Shown here one piece after another: positions 50,446 to 59,276 of a DNA stretch of 64,000 nucleotides (position 1 is its first letter; the number at the start of each line of letters is the position of its first letter). The translations under genes were made by a program, and so were the position numbers. The DNA comes from Brevundimonas vesicularis (lineage in GTDB: Bacteria > Pseudomonadota > Alphaproteobacteria > Caulobacterales > Caulobacteraceae): NCBI RefSeq assembly GCF_027886425.1, contig NZ_CP115671.1:248001-312000 (forward strand). Direction: 5' to 3'. The notes below the pieces were generated by a model. It searched no databases and was not told the origin of the DNA. It saw only the letters and a program-made list of their open reading frames with translations.

Positions 50446-51303
50446 CTAATCCGAGGCTACGAATACGACTGTGTTTCGAGGCCAAAGACCCGTCTTTCCG
50501 CGATCATCATCGTCGCCAGTGTCGACGTCGCCATGCTTCATTTTTTGGACGAGGGTCCAGATATGATTTGGGGTCCCGTCTTCTGGTGAGGGACGAGCGC
50601 GAGGCCGCTTACGCGCTTCGCGCCCTGCCCAGATCATGTCGTTTGCGTCGTTGATCGCTTCGGCGACGTCATCGGGCCCGGGAACATCCCTCGAATGGCA
50701 GAATACCATCGGGAGCCCGAACATTTGATCTCGCAACTGGCTGTAACGGGTTGGAGCGATGGGAATCGATGCCCCGCTCCTGTGGGCCTGGAGATGTGCA
50801 GCAATCCAAAAACCATCCGCGAGAGTGATTCCTGGTGACTGGTAAAATAGCGGCCACGGATGTGACGTGCTTACGGGATTGTAGAACAAGTAGAGCGGAT
50901 AGGTCGCGCGCCCCGCCTTTTGCTCTGACCGGGCATGGCGGATGAGTTGGCGTGATTGTTTTCCGTGCGCACCGTTTGGATGGCGAAGCTCAGGGTATGC
51001 CCAAAGTTCGCTATTTTTAGTCATGTAATGAAGGATCTTTGCTTGAACGCTCAGGCGCAGATGGCGCGAGCCGTCGCTAGCGATGAACCACCAATCCATA
51101 TCAGCGCCGGTCATTGCTTCATGAGAAGTCTTCACGAAGATTCTAGGGTCGCGGAGCCGGCGCACCTCTAATATGAAGCGGTCCGTCCAAGTGGTCTCGC
51201 GAAATTGGTGACCTTCACGTCGCGCTCCCTCAATCTCGTGTGCGACTTGCATCGGAAACCAGTCAGCTAACTCACATAGGGCGGAAGGATTGAAGGGGTT
51301 CAT
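50446..51303 (-). CDS. DUF6615-like protein, possible PD-(D/E)XK nuclease fold
   Basis: This 285-residue soluble protein matches my recollection of DUF6615. The segment MTGADMDWWF, then about ten residues, then RLSVQAKIL has the spacing of a D...QxK site, a variant of the PD-(D/E)XK nuclease motif. It is followed by RQLIRHARSEQKAGRATYPL and YLFYNP. The last 70 residues are charged and probably disordered. The function is not known. Next to a SIR2 remnant near the island integrase, it may be a defence or DNA-processing gene, but this is inference. Confidence 0.65.
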   Translation of the reverse strand: MNPFNPSALCELADWFPMQVAHEIEGARREGHQFRETTWTDRFILEVRRLRDPRIFVKTSHEAMTGADMDWWFIASDGSRHLRLSVQAKILHYMTKNSELWAYPELRHPNGAHGKQSRQLIRHARSEQKAGRATYPLYLFYNPVSTSHPWPLFYQSPGITLADGFWIAAHLQAHRSGASIPIAPTRYSQLRDQMFGLPMVFCHSRDVPGPDDVAEAINDANDMIWAGREARKRPRARPSPEDGTPNHIWTLVQKMKHGDVDTGDDDDRGKTGLWPRNTVVFVASD

Positions 51304-51342
51304 TATGTCACTTTCAGTCTGAAGGGGAGCGCAACGCGTCGA

Positions 51343-51765
51343 TCACCAAGGGTCTTCGTACGGCCGCCTAGCTTCCAGCTCCTCGGCGTAAGCGATGCAG
51401 CCCTCTTCAAACGACATGCTATTGCCGCCGCAGTGGCCCGGATCGGTGACGCCGTTCTCCTCGGCCCAAGCCCAGCCCGCATCGTGCCCCGAACAGTCGT
51501 TCGTGCAGCCGTACGGTGCGCCGGCATCCTGATAACCCGAACTGACGTACGCCTCTGGTGTCACCGGATCCTCGACCTCATAGGTGGATGGCGGCGTGGG
51601 CGTATAAGTTGAATAATCCGCGTCCGTGGCTTCGGCCGAACTGTAACTTGAATAGTCTGCCTCGACCTCAGCCGGCGTCTTGTCGCGCGTGCATTGCCAC
51701 ACAACGGCACCAACGACAGCGATCGCAATCCACGTTCCGCAACCGTTGTTGTTGCTCACAGCCAT
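51343..51765 (-). CDS. Small Cys-rich membrane-anchored/exported protein
   Basis: This 140-residue protein has an N-terminal hydrophobic segment (WIAIAVVGAVVW, about 12-24), a long Ser/Thr/Tyr/Pro-rich acidic linker (about 35-85), and a compact C-terminal domain. That domain reads CTNDCSGHDAGWAWAEENGV, then TDPGHCGGNSMSFEEGCIAY, with four cysteines. This domain recurs in uncharacterised alphaproteobacterial proteins. The start at 51765 overlaps the end of the upstream gene by ten bases, so the two are cotranscribed. Confidence 0.65.
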   Translation of the reverse strand: MAVSNNNGCGTWIAIAVVGAVVWQCTRDKTPAEVEADYSSYSSAEATDADYSTYTPTPPSTYEVEDPVTPEAYVSSGYQDAGAPYGCTNDCSGHDAGWAWAEENGVTDPGHCGGNSMSFEEGCIAYAEELEARRPYEDPW

Positions 51766-52070
51766 TTCGCCACGCCACCATGCCCGGAGCATGTTCCCCG
51801 GCGGCTTTGGGAATAGCTATACGTTCTATCGCGACAACGAGCCGTTTCGCCTGACGGAATGCTAGAGCCGCTCAATAACCCTCGCGCGGTGCCGCTATGC
51901 GGGCGGCGCGGTGATGGAACGCAACTGCCTGCGGTGTTCCGATAGTAGCCGAAACCACATGACTGTGCCTCTGCCGGAACAGCATAGACAGATGCCGAAA
52001 GCGCCAAACACGCCAAAAAAACTTGAAGCTGCACGAGCCCTCCCCAGGACGTCGCCAACATAGCCAGCAA
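51756..52070 (-). CDS. DUF3761-like small secreted protein
   Basis: This 104-residue protein has a signal peptide (about 1-35, ending VPAEAQS). The mature part carries SCGFGYYRNTAGSCVPSP and the C-terminal ARCRDRTYSYSQSRRGTCSG followed by HGGVAKWL, which is the DUF3761 pattern (CxDGTYSxSxxRxGxCSxHGGV). It is probably periplasmic or secreted, with two disulfides. It overlaps the next small exported gene by ten bases. Role unknown. Confidence 0.75.
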   Translation of the reverse strand: MLAMLATSWGGLVQLQVFLACLALSASVYAVPAEAQSCGFGYYRNTAGSCVPSPRRPHSGTARGLLSGSSIPSGETARCRDRTYSYSQSRRGTCSGHGGVAKWL

Positions 52071-52478
52071 CCATTACGGGAGTCCAGCTCAAGCGCTAAT
52101 GATCTTTGGAGTCACTTAACCGTCTGTCACCCGAACGAGATGTCAGCCGGAGCTAGCTGCGCTTCGCCCGCTTAAGTTGTCACGCCCAATCAATCCCCCG
52201 CACCGGCATCGCTGCTCCAATCTTGACGGCTTTAAAGCTTATTGAATGGCCTCTTCGCTTCGCTCATCGGCGCTCTTTCGGAGCCTTTGTGGAGGGATTT
52301 AAAGTCTCTCTTAGAGGGGTTCCCAGAGTGTCATTGAGCTTTAGACAATACTCTATAATCAAGGCCGAACGGGTGTCTGGCCAAGCGTGTAGAGCAAAGT
52401 CCTGGGGCGAGCGCTGCCTCTAATGGGTTATGGATTATCCCCGCTTTCGCAGGGACAGTCGCTCGTGATCCAGAATGA
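52071..52478. other. Island spacer without a supported gene
   Basis: About 408 bp between the HUH Rep-like gene and the DUF3761-like gene. It is AT-richer than the backbone and has no convincing frame. If the Rep-like protein is functional, its nicking origin could be here or upstream of it, but no specific hairpin was identified. Confidence 0.4.
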
Positions 52479-52985
52479 TCAGTGGGTGTTGAGCAGGTCG
52501 ACCTGATCGAAATCAGAGAGCGTGCGAACGTCCTTGCTTATGTAGCTGCGGACGCCTTCGAACTCGTGGATCACCTGGACATTCTGCGCCTCACGACGGC
52601 GGAATTGTGGGTCGCCGTTCAGCCAAGTCTGGATGATCAGATCGGGCACTGCGACGGTGCAGGGGTTGGCCTTCAGGGTGAGTGCGCCGTCCGGTACGCC
52701 GACGAGCAAATGTGTATGCCAGCCCTGATCGACCGTTTGCTCTTGATGGGAGAGGACCCGCAAATGAACTTTCTTGCCGTCACGTCCTCGCTTGAAGGCG
52801 GTGCCGAACAATCTGCTGTTCACCCGGTTAAGGGTCTCGTGAAGCTCACGGGCAAACGTTTCAGGCGTCAGGCGACGCTTAGTGGTGAGAGTTATGAAGT
52901 ACCTATCTAGACATGACGATATGGCCCGCTCGAGATGAGGAAGGCGGGGCTGGTTGGGACGGAAATATGGGTTGATGTTTGACAT
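52479..52985 (-). CDS. HUH-type Rep-like endonuclease
   Basis: This 168-residue protein has three motifs in the order of rolling-circle initiators: DRYFITLTTK (motif 1), GWHTHLLVGVP with the HxH metal site (motif 2) and GVRSYISKDV with a Tyr and a Lys (YxxK, motif 3). The ATG at 52985 gives MSNINPYFRPNQ; an upstream in-frame ATG (53057) is possible. There is no helicase domain, so it resembles small Rep or inovirus-like initiators or relaxase-like cargo. It sits next to the integrase, where replication functions of integrative elements are often found. Confidence 0.65.
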   Translation of the reverse strand: MSNINPYFRPNQPRLPHLERAISSCLDRYFITLTTKRRLTPETFARELHETLNRVNSRLFGTAFKRGRDGKKVHLRVLSHQEQTVDQGWHTHLLVGVPDGALTLKANPCTVAVPDLIIQTWLNGDPQFRRREAQNVQVIHEFEGVRSYISKDVRTLSDFDQVDLLNTH

Positions 52986-53169
52986 GAAAAATGGGGCCAC
53001 AGCAGTGCGCTGGGGCTTGATGATTTTTGAATGTGAGGGGTGGATCGGGCGCAGCAAATGGCTGGCTCAAGTGAGCTTTATAGGTTTGAGGTGTGGGGGT
53101 GGTTGGAGGCGCAATGCGAAGCTCCAACTCAATTATTATAGCCGAGATCGCCCCAGAATCATAGGCGAT

Positions 53170-54829
53170 TCAGCGGTCCTGAAGGACCTTTTTGCCGGCG
53201 ATGTGGGCATCCTCTGGCGAAACGGCCAGAAGCGTTACGTCGTCTAGAATGGCGCCGACAGAATCCATCAGCACCACCGTTGGGCTGTTTCGGATCGCCA
53301 CATACAGATTGCCCGCAAACTCGATATGATCGATCAGTTCACGCAGACTGTTCGCCGCTTTGGATCGAGCGTCCCGCCTCTCGTCGGACTCGGGTCCACT
53401 TAGAAGGTGACACACAGCGGCCACCCGTTCGATATGGCGTTCTGGACTGACCGCACCTCTCGCCTGTTCGAGACGACGTTTCAAATCGGCAGTGGACGTC
53501 TCGGCCGCAGCAATTTCCGCCCGGGCTGTAATCCAGCGCTGTCGGGCTTCGACATCGCCAGTCTCTTCGTACAAATCAAGCAGTCGGCCAGCCCGTGCTT
53601 TCGCCCGTTCCAGTTCTCGCAACGCTCGGTATTCGGCATCGACCAAGCCGCCCAGTTCGTCGGAGGTTTCGAAAAAGCGATCCGACAGTGCCGTCGTCAA
53701 GAAGGCTTCAAGTATCCCACGCTCTAACGCTTCATAACGATAGTGCTGATCGTGATCGCATGGGCCACCTCGGCTTCGCAAAGCACAGCTTAGATAGCTC
53801 GCTTGCCGCTGAGGCTGGACAACACCCCTACGCACTCTGGTCCCCTCGGGCGACTTCAATTGATAGGCCATAGGACCCCCGCAATGACCGCATCGGCAAA
53901 GGCCGCTGAGGAGATTGCGGACCTGTCCACGTTGCCCATCATTTCCGCGACCGGAAGGTCGTTTAGCTCGGACAGATGCCCAAAGATGTTCACTGATTAC
54001 CGCAGGATAGTACCCGGAGATCGGGTCCCCCACAGCAAGCCTTCCCGACGCTCCACGCCGTTTAGTGTGGGGCTGGAATTCGCCGATCACCGCAGGATTC
54101 ATCAGAACCTTGTGGACGTAGCTGGAGTGCCAAGCAGACGCCTTGCTCTTACCACGGCCCCAAGGCTCTACCCCTCGTCGGTTCAGGTCTGATGTGATGA
54201 TCCGTTTGCCTTCACCCTCTGACGATCGCTGAAAGATCTCGTGCACGATGGCTGCCCGATCAGGGATGATCTCAAATGCCGTCCTGTCCGAATTTAACCG
54301 CAACCAAGCAGGACAGACGCCGGTCATTGGGCGGCTGTCGGCCTGGCCGAGGCGATCCCGTTTGATCTTCCAGCTAGCGGCTAGTCGCTCGCTCTTGTGG
54401 CGGCTCTCTTCGTGCGCCCGGAACGAGTTGAACACCAAGCCCATGAACCCCATCAGATTGGTGCTGATAGTGTCGGCGTTGATGATGTAGCCGTCATTGG
54501 CCGTCGCAATCGTAACGCCGAGCGTCGTCACCTTCTGAATCCAGGCGATCACCTGCGCTGGGGGTAGTCGGCTGATTCGGTCAAGTTGTTCGACCACGAT
54601 GGTGATGTCGCGGGGGAGCTTACCCGCTTCAACCCGGCTCACGATCTTGCCGAGATCCCGTCTGAACGTTCGTGCCGGCGTAGGCGCTGGACCCTTCGTC
54701 AGTGACCCGTTCAAGGATCTCTAGCTTATGCTGAGAGCAGTAGCGTTCGACCACTTGAAGCTGGCGCTCCAGTGTTGAACCCTTGCCCTGTTCCAGCGAA
54801 CTCCAGCGAGCGTATGCGACAGCCAACAT
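53170..54829 (-). pseudogene. Large serine recombinase (probable island integrase), frameshifted
   Basis: The N-terminal part (from 54829) has AVAYARWSSLEQGKGSTLER, with the nucleophilic serine in the YARWSS motif, and ends DEGSSAYAGTN. The rest, in another frame, reads FRRDLGKIVSRVEAGKLPRD, then VEQLDRISR, FNSFRAHEESRHKSERL, a recombinase domain, a zinc ribbon (LCRCGHCGGPM ... YLSCALRSRGGPC) and a coiled coil. The frame changes at about 54665-54690. The full length would be about 550 residues, normal for this family. It lies immediately inside attR and is the only large recombinase on the island, so it is the likely integrase. Unless the shift is an error or is bypassed, it is inactive and the island is fixed. 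Confidence 0.85.
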
Positions 54830-54870
54830 GTCTGATCGCCTAGCCGATAAACTTGGGCTGTTAAACAAAT

Positions 54871-54878
54871 AACCTGCT
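54871..54878. other. attR core of the comM island
   Basis: AACCTGCT is followed by CTTCATCGGTCCGCC, which continues comM in frame (N-L-L-F-I-G-P-P). To its left are the island end bases TTAAACAAAT and, 38 bp away, the start codon of the serine recombinase. Confidence 0.85.
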
Positions 54879-55851
54879 CTTCATCGGTCCGCCGGGGTCG
54901 GGCAAGTCGATGATGGCGCAGCGCCTGCCGGGCCTCTTGCCGCCCCTGACCTCGCAAGAGTTGCTGGAGACCTCGATGGTCTGGTCGGTCGCCGGCCTGA
55001 TCGAACGCGGCGCACTGACCCGCGATCGCCCGTTCCGCAGTCCGCACCATTCCGCCTCGATGGCGGCCCTGACGGGCGGGGGCCTGCGCGCCAAGCCCGG
55101 CGAGGCATCGCTGGCGCACAATGGCGTGCTGTTCCTGGACGAACTGCCGGAATACAGCGCCCAGGCCCTGGACTCGCTGCGGGCGCCGCTGGAGACGGGC
55201 GAGATCGTCGTCGCCCGCGCCAACGCCCACATCCGCTATCCGGCGCGGTTCCAGCTCGTTGCGGCGATGAATCCGTGTCGCTGCGGCATGGGCGGAGCCG
55301 GGCGCGGCGCGTGCGGCAAGGCGCCGCGCTGTCAGCGCGACTATCAGAACCGCGTCTCGGGTCCGATGTTCGACCGGATCGACCTGACGGTGGAGACGCC
55401 GCCGGTCACCGCCGCCGACATGGCCCTGCCCGCGCCCGCCGAGGGCACGGCCGAGGCCCGGGCGCGCGTCGCGACCGCCCGCGCCATGCAGCAGGACCGG
55501 GTGCGCGAGGCCGGGCTGGACGCCGCCCAAGGCCTGAACGCCCGCGCCTCTGGCGCCACGTTGGATCGGTTCGCCATCCCAGACGAGGCGGGCCGGATGC
55601 TGCTGATGCGGGCGGGCGAGGCCGGCGGACTGACAGCGCGGGGCTGGACCCGCACCCTGCGCCTGGCGCGCACTATCGCCGACCTGGATGGCAGCACCGG
55701 CGTTCTTCGTCGCCACATCGCCGAGGCCCTGATCTACCGCCGCACCACCATCGGCGCCGAGGCGGATTTCGACCGCCGCGTGGCGCAGCGCCATGAAGGC
55801 TTCGGCCTGCGCGAAGGCGATGACGAGCAGACGCCCTTCCTGCACGCGTGA
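54879..55851 (+). pseudogene. comM: comM/yifB, 3' part, downstream of the island
   Basis: This is the remaining 324 codons of the YifB/ComM ATPase. They start inside the Walker A motif (FIGPPGSGKSMMAQRLPG) and continue with Walker B NGVLFLDELPEYS, LVAAMNPCRCG, the sensor region and the C-terminal Mg-chelatase domain, and end normally (EQTPFLHA). There is no start codon or ribosome binding site of its own at the junction. In-frame ATGs inside (54910) would give a protein without Walker A. Excision of the island would restore the gene precisely. Confidence 0.95.
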
Positions 55852-55923
55852 GGCCGCCCGAGTCATGGTGGAGACATCCTTAACCGTCCGCCTCTAGTCT
55901 CCGTGCCTGACGGGGAGGCGGCC

Positions 55924-57462
55924 ATGACGCGACGGACGGCGACGAAGCGGATCGAGGAGCGGACGAGCGCACCCGTTGACCCCGCCCAGCAGTTCCTGCG
56001 GCTGATGAGCCACGAGATGCGCACGCCGCTGAACGGCGTCATCGGCATGATCAACCTGTTGCAGCGGACCCGGCTGGACGGCGCCCAACGCGCCTATGCC
56101 GAGAACGCGCGTCAGTCGGCCGAACATCTGCTGGGTCTGGTCAACGATCTGCTGGACTATGCGCGGTTGGAGGCCGGGGCGCTGGAGTTCGACCTGGCGC
56201 CTGTCGACCTGGAAGGTCTGGTGCGCGGCGTCGCCGAGTTGCTGAGCCCGCGCGCCCACGACAAGGGGTTGGAGATCGTCTGGTCGGTCGCCGCCGACGC
56301 GCCCGACGTGCTGGCGGACGAAGGCCGGCTGCGTCAGGTGCTTTTCAACCTGGCGGGCAACGCCGTGAAGTTCACCGAAACCGGCGGCGTGCGCATTTCG
56401 GTCGAGCGCGTCGGCGGCAGCGCGGCGCGCCCGCGTCTGGCCTTCCTGGTCGACGACACCGGCCCCGGCGTCGCGCCCGAGGCGCGCACTCGTATCTTCG
56501 AGGAATTCGGCCACGCCGACAGTTCCGACGCGGTCCGTCAGGATGGCGCCGGCCTGGGTCTGGCGGTCGTGCGCAGACTGGCCGCCGCCATGGAGGGCTC
56601 GGTGCGGGTCGAGGACCGGCCCGACGGCGCCACATCCGGCAGGGGCGCCCGCTTCCGCTTCGAGGCTGCCTTCGCCGCCGTCGCCGTGGCGCGGGACAAG
56701 CCGCTGCGAAATCATAAGGTCTCGGTGCGCTCGCCCGACCCCTTCGTCCAGTCCGCCGCCAGCGCCCAGATCGAGGCCTCTGGCGGCACGATCGCCGACC
56801 AGGCGCCGGTGACCCTGATCGATCACGCCGGCGCCTCAACGGGAAGCCTGGCCGCCCTGCCCGCCACCGGCCGTGGAATCGTCCTTCTGAAACCGTCGGA
56901 GCGCGATCTGATCGCGCGGTATCGGTCCGCCGGCTTCCACGGCTATCTGATCAAGCCCCTGCGTCGCGCCTCCCTGGCCGAACGGGTCCTAGCGGCCATC
57001 GGCGCCGAGACGGGCGACAGAAGCGCCGCTCCCGTCGCGGCCCATGTCGAGGACGACCGCGTCGCACCCGTGCAGTTCGCGGGCATTCGCGTGCTGTTGG
57101 CCGAAGACAATCCGGTCGGCGCGCTTCTGGCCCGCACCCTGCTGCGTCGCGAAGGCTGCACCGTCGAGACCGCCGCCACCGGCGACGAGGCCGTCGCGGC
57201 CCTCAAGCGTGCGCGCTACGACGTGGTCTTCATGGACATGCGGATGCCCGGCATGGACGGCCCCGCCGCCGCCCGCGCCATCCGCGCGGCGGGCGACACG
57301 ACGCCGATCCTCGCCTTGACCGCCAATGCCTTCGCCGAGGACCGACGCGCCTGCCTGGAAGCCGGCATGGACGATCATATCGTCAAGCCGCTGGACGCCG
57401 AAGCCCTGCGCGCCGCGCTCGCCCGCTGGACGAAGCGCGACATCCGCGCCAAGGTCGGCTGA
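55924..57462 (+). CDS. Hybrid histidine kinase with receiver domains, cytosolic
   Basis: This 512-residue protein has no membrane segment. HisKA comes near the start (FLRLMSHEMRTPLNGVIGMI, His about 37), then HATPase (NLAGNAVKFTETGG, DDTGPGV, GAGLGLAVV). A degenerate receiver-like domain (about 255-360) has lost the acidic pocket, and a complete C-terminal receiver follows (VLLAEDNPVGALLARTLLRR, VVFMDMRMPGMDGPAAARAI, about 388-505). The ATG at 55924 follows GGGGAGG. The sensor input is not evident, so it may depend on a partner. It follows comM by about 70 bp and precedes a transporter gene. Confidence 0.9.
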   Translation: MTRRTATKRIEERTSAPVDPAQQFLRLMSHEMRTPLNGVIGMINLLQRTRLDGAQRAYAENARQSAEHLLGLVNDLLDYARLEAGALEFDLAPVDLEGLVRGVAELLSPRAHDKGLEIVWSVAADAPDVLADEGRLRQVLFNLAGNAVKFTETGGVRISVERVGGSAARPRLAFLVDDTGPGVAPEARTRIFEEFGHADSSDAVRQDGAGLGLAVVRRLAAAMEGSVRVEDRPDGATSGRGARFRFEAAFAAVAVARDKPLRNHKVSVRSPDPFVQSAASAQIEASGGTIADQAPVTLIDHAGASTGSLAALPATGRGIVLLKPSERDLIARYRSAGFHGYLIKPLRRASLAERVLAAIGAETGDRSAAPVAAHVEDDRVAPVQFAGIRVLLAEDNPVGALLARTLLRREGCTVETAATGDEAVAALKRARYDVVFMDMRMPGMDGPAAARAIRAAGDTTPILALTANAFAEDRRACLEAGMDDHIVKPLDAEALRAALARWTKRDIRAKVG

Positions 57463-57505
57463 GTTACAGGCGCCCGCGTTTCCGGCCGCCGCGCCGGAGC
57501 CGTGC

Positions 57506-59272
57506 ATGACCGACCAAGCCCATCCCCCCGCCAACGGCAAGCCCGCCGGCCGTTTCGGCGGCCTCGCCGTCTATGGCGAGCGGCGCGTCTTCATCATGCT
57601 GTTGCTGGGTTTCTCGGCGGGCCTGCCGAACCTGCTGATCTTCGACACCTTGTCCGCCTGGCTTCGCGAAAGCGGCCAGACGCTGGAAGTGATCGGCTTC
57701 TTCGCCCTGGCCACCCTGTCCTATTCGCTGAAGTTCGTCTGGGCGCCGCTGATCGACCGGACGTCCGTGCCCGGACTGACGCGACTGTTGGGTCATCGCC
57801 GCGCCTGGATGCTGGTGACGCAGGCCGTGATCGTGTTCGGCCTGTGGTCGATCTCGACGCTGAACCCCGCCAACGCCCTGATCGCGGTGGCTGGATTCGC
57901 CGCCCTGGTCGGCTTCTTCGGCGCGACGCAGGACATCGTCATCGACGCCTGGCGCATCGAGGCCGCCGACGACAGCCGGCACGGCGCAATGGCCGCTGCT
58001 TATCAGATGGGCTACCGGGTCGCCATGATCGTCGCGGGCGCCGTGCCGCTGGTCCTGGCTGATCTTTATAACTGGAACCTGTCCTACGCCGTGATGGCCG
58101 CTCTGATGGGCTTCGGCATCGCCGGCGTTCTGTTCGCCCCGCGGGAAAAGGCTCATTCCATCCGCGCCATCCCGGTCGGTGACGTGCCGTCTCGCCCTGG
58201 CTTCGAGGTGATCGAATGGGTCGTGCGCCTGGCAATTATCGGTGTGGCGGCGGTGGTGCTGGGGTCGGGCCTGACCGGCCAGTCGGGCCCGCTGAATGCG
58301 CTGTTTGGATTGTTCGGCCTGGGCGCGGACGGCAAGGCGGCTGTGGCGGCGGCCCTCTCGGCCAAGCCCGAGGGCGTCTATCTGCAGGTCGGTCTGGTCT
58401 TCCTTGGCCTGGCGGTAATGGTGCTGGCGTGTTGGCCCGTGCCCGGGGTCAAGACCCGGCCCGGAGCCTATCTGGCAGGGTCGTTCGGCGAACCCGTAGT
58501 GGACTTTTACAAGCGGTTCGCGGGGGTCGCCACGCTGATCCTGGCGCTGATCTGCGTCTATCGCCTGGCGGATTTCGTGCTGAACATCATGAACCCCTTC
58601 TATCTGGATCTTGGGTTCTCCAAGACCGAACTGGCCGAGGTGCGAAAGGTGTTTGGCGTGGTCATGACCACCCTGGGCGTCTTCGTCGGCGGCTGGTCGG
58701 TGGCCAAGCTGGGCCTGATCCGCACCATGGTGATCGGCGCCTTCATGAGCCCGGTGTCGAACCTGGTCTTCGCTTGGCTGGCGACCCAGGGCCCCAGCAT
58801 CCCGGCCCTGACCGTCGCCATCGGGGTGGACAATGTCGCCACAGGCTACGCCGGCACAGCCCTGATCGCCTATATGTCCAGCCTGACGTCGATTGGTTTC
58901 ACCGCGACGCAATACGCCCTTTTCAGTTCGCTCTATGCGCTCCCGGGCAAGCTTATCGCATCGCAGTCTGGCCGGATCGTCGAGGCGTCGGCGCGGGCTG
59001 CGGAGGGGACAGGACCGTTCGCCGGTCTGCGGCCGCTGTTCGCGCGATTGCCCGAAGGGTCCTTGGCGGCGGGAGCGGCGACCAGCGGCGTGACGCCGGC
59101 GGCGCTGGGCGCGGGGTACGTCGTCTTCTTCCTCTATTCGACGATCATCGGCATTTTCGCCATCGTTCTGGCCTTCATCGTGGCCAGCAAGCAGACCGCC
59201 TTGCAGGCGCGCCAGAAGGCCGCGTTGGAAGAGGAGGCTGCGATCGCGGCGACCGAAGGCCAGCCGTCCTGA
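57506..59272 (+). CDS. AmpG-like major facilitator transporter
   Basis: This 588-residue polytopic inner-membrane protein of the AmpG/MFS group (muropeptide permease type) imports peptidoglycan fragments. N-terminal features are FIMLLLGFSAGLPNLLIFDT, LSAWLRESG, YSLKFVWAPLIDRTSVPGL and RAWMLVTQ. The central and C-terminal helices include FYLDLGFSKTELAEVRKVFG and ATQYALFSSLYALPGKLIA. It is longer than E. coli AmpG (491), with an insert between helices (about 235-310). The ATG at 57506 is preferred. The preceding hybrid kinase gene ends 43 bp upstream and might share the transcript. Confidence 0.87.
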   Translation: MTDQAHPPANGKPAGRFGGLAVYGERRVFIMLLLGFSAGLPNLLIFDTLSAWLRESGQTLEVIGFFALATLSYSLKFVWAPLIDRTSVPGLTRLLGHRRAWMLVTQAVIVFGLWSISTLNPANALIAVAGFAALVGFFGATQDIVIDAWRIEAADDSRHGAMAAAYQMGYRVAMIVAGAVPLVLADLYNWNLSYAVMAALMGFGIAGVLFAPREKAHSIRAIPVGDVPSRPGFEVIEWVVRLAIIGVAAVVLGSGLTGQSGPLNALFGLFGLGADGKAAVAAALSAKPEGVYLQVGLVFLGLAVMVLACWPVPGVKTRPGAYLAGSFGEPVVDFYKRFAGVATLILALICVYRLADFVLNIMNPFYLDLGFSKTELAEVRKVFGVVMTTLGVFVGGWSVAKLGLIRTMVIGAFMSPVSNLVFAWLATQGPSIPALTVAIGVDNVATGYAGTALIAYMSSLTSIGFTATQYALFSSLYALPGKLIASQSGRIVEASARAAEGTGPFAGLRPLFARLPEGSLAAGAATSGVTPAALGAGYVVFFLYSTIIGIFAIVLAFIVASKQTALQARQKAALEEEAAIAATEGQPS

Positions 59273-59276
59273 GGCT

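Larger units (their letters stand above)
28544..54878. mobile_element. 26.3-kb genomic island integrated in comM
   Basis: The island is bounded by AACCTGCT direct repeats inside a split comM gene. It carries a frameshifted large serine recombinase immediately inside the right end, two XRE regulators inside the left end, an SOS mutagenesis cassette, insertion sequence remnants, a cell-surface signalling block, a defence-gene remnant and a Rep-like gene. Several stretches are clearly lower in GC than the flanks. It has no phage structural genes and no conjugation genes, so it is an integrated element of the genomic-island type rather than a complete prophage or ICE. comM is a known insertion hotspot in Acinetobacter (AbaR islands), where a different transposition machinery is used. 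Confidence 0.93.

Noticed and set aside
28000..55000. tRNA or tmRNA gene as the island's integration site
   Set aside because: No tRNA-like sequence is seen at either end; the junction lies in comM coding sequence.
54910..55851. Independent functional gene starting at the internal ATG of comM 3' part
   Set aside because: It would lack Walker A, has no ribosome binding site, and is fully explained as the distal part of the split gene.
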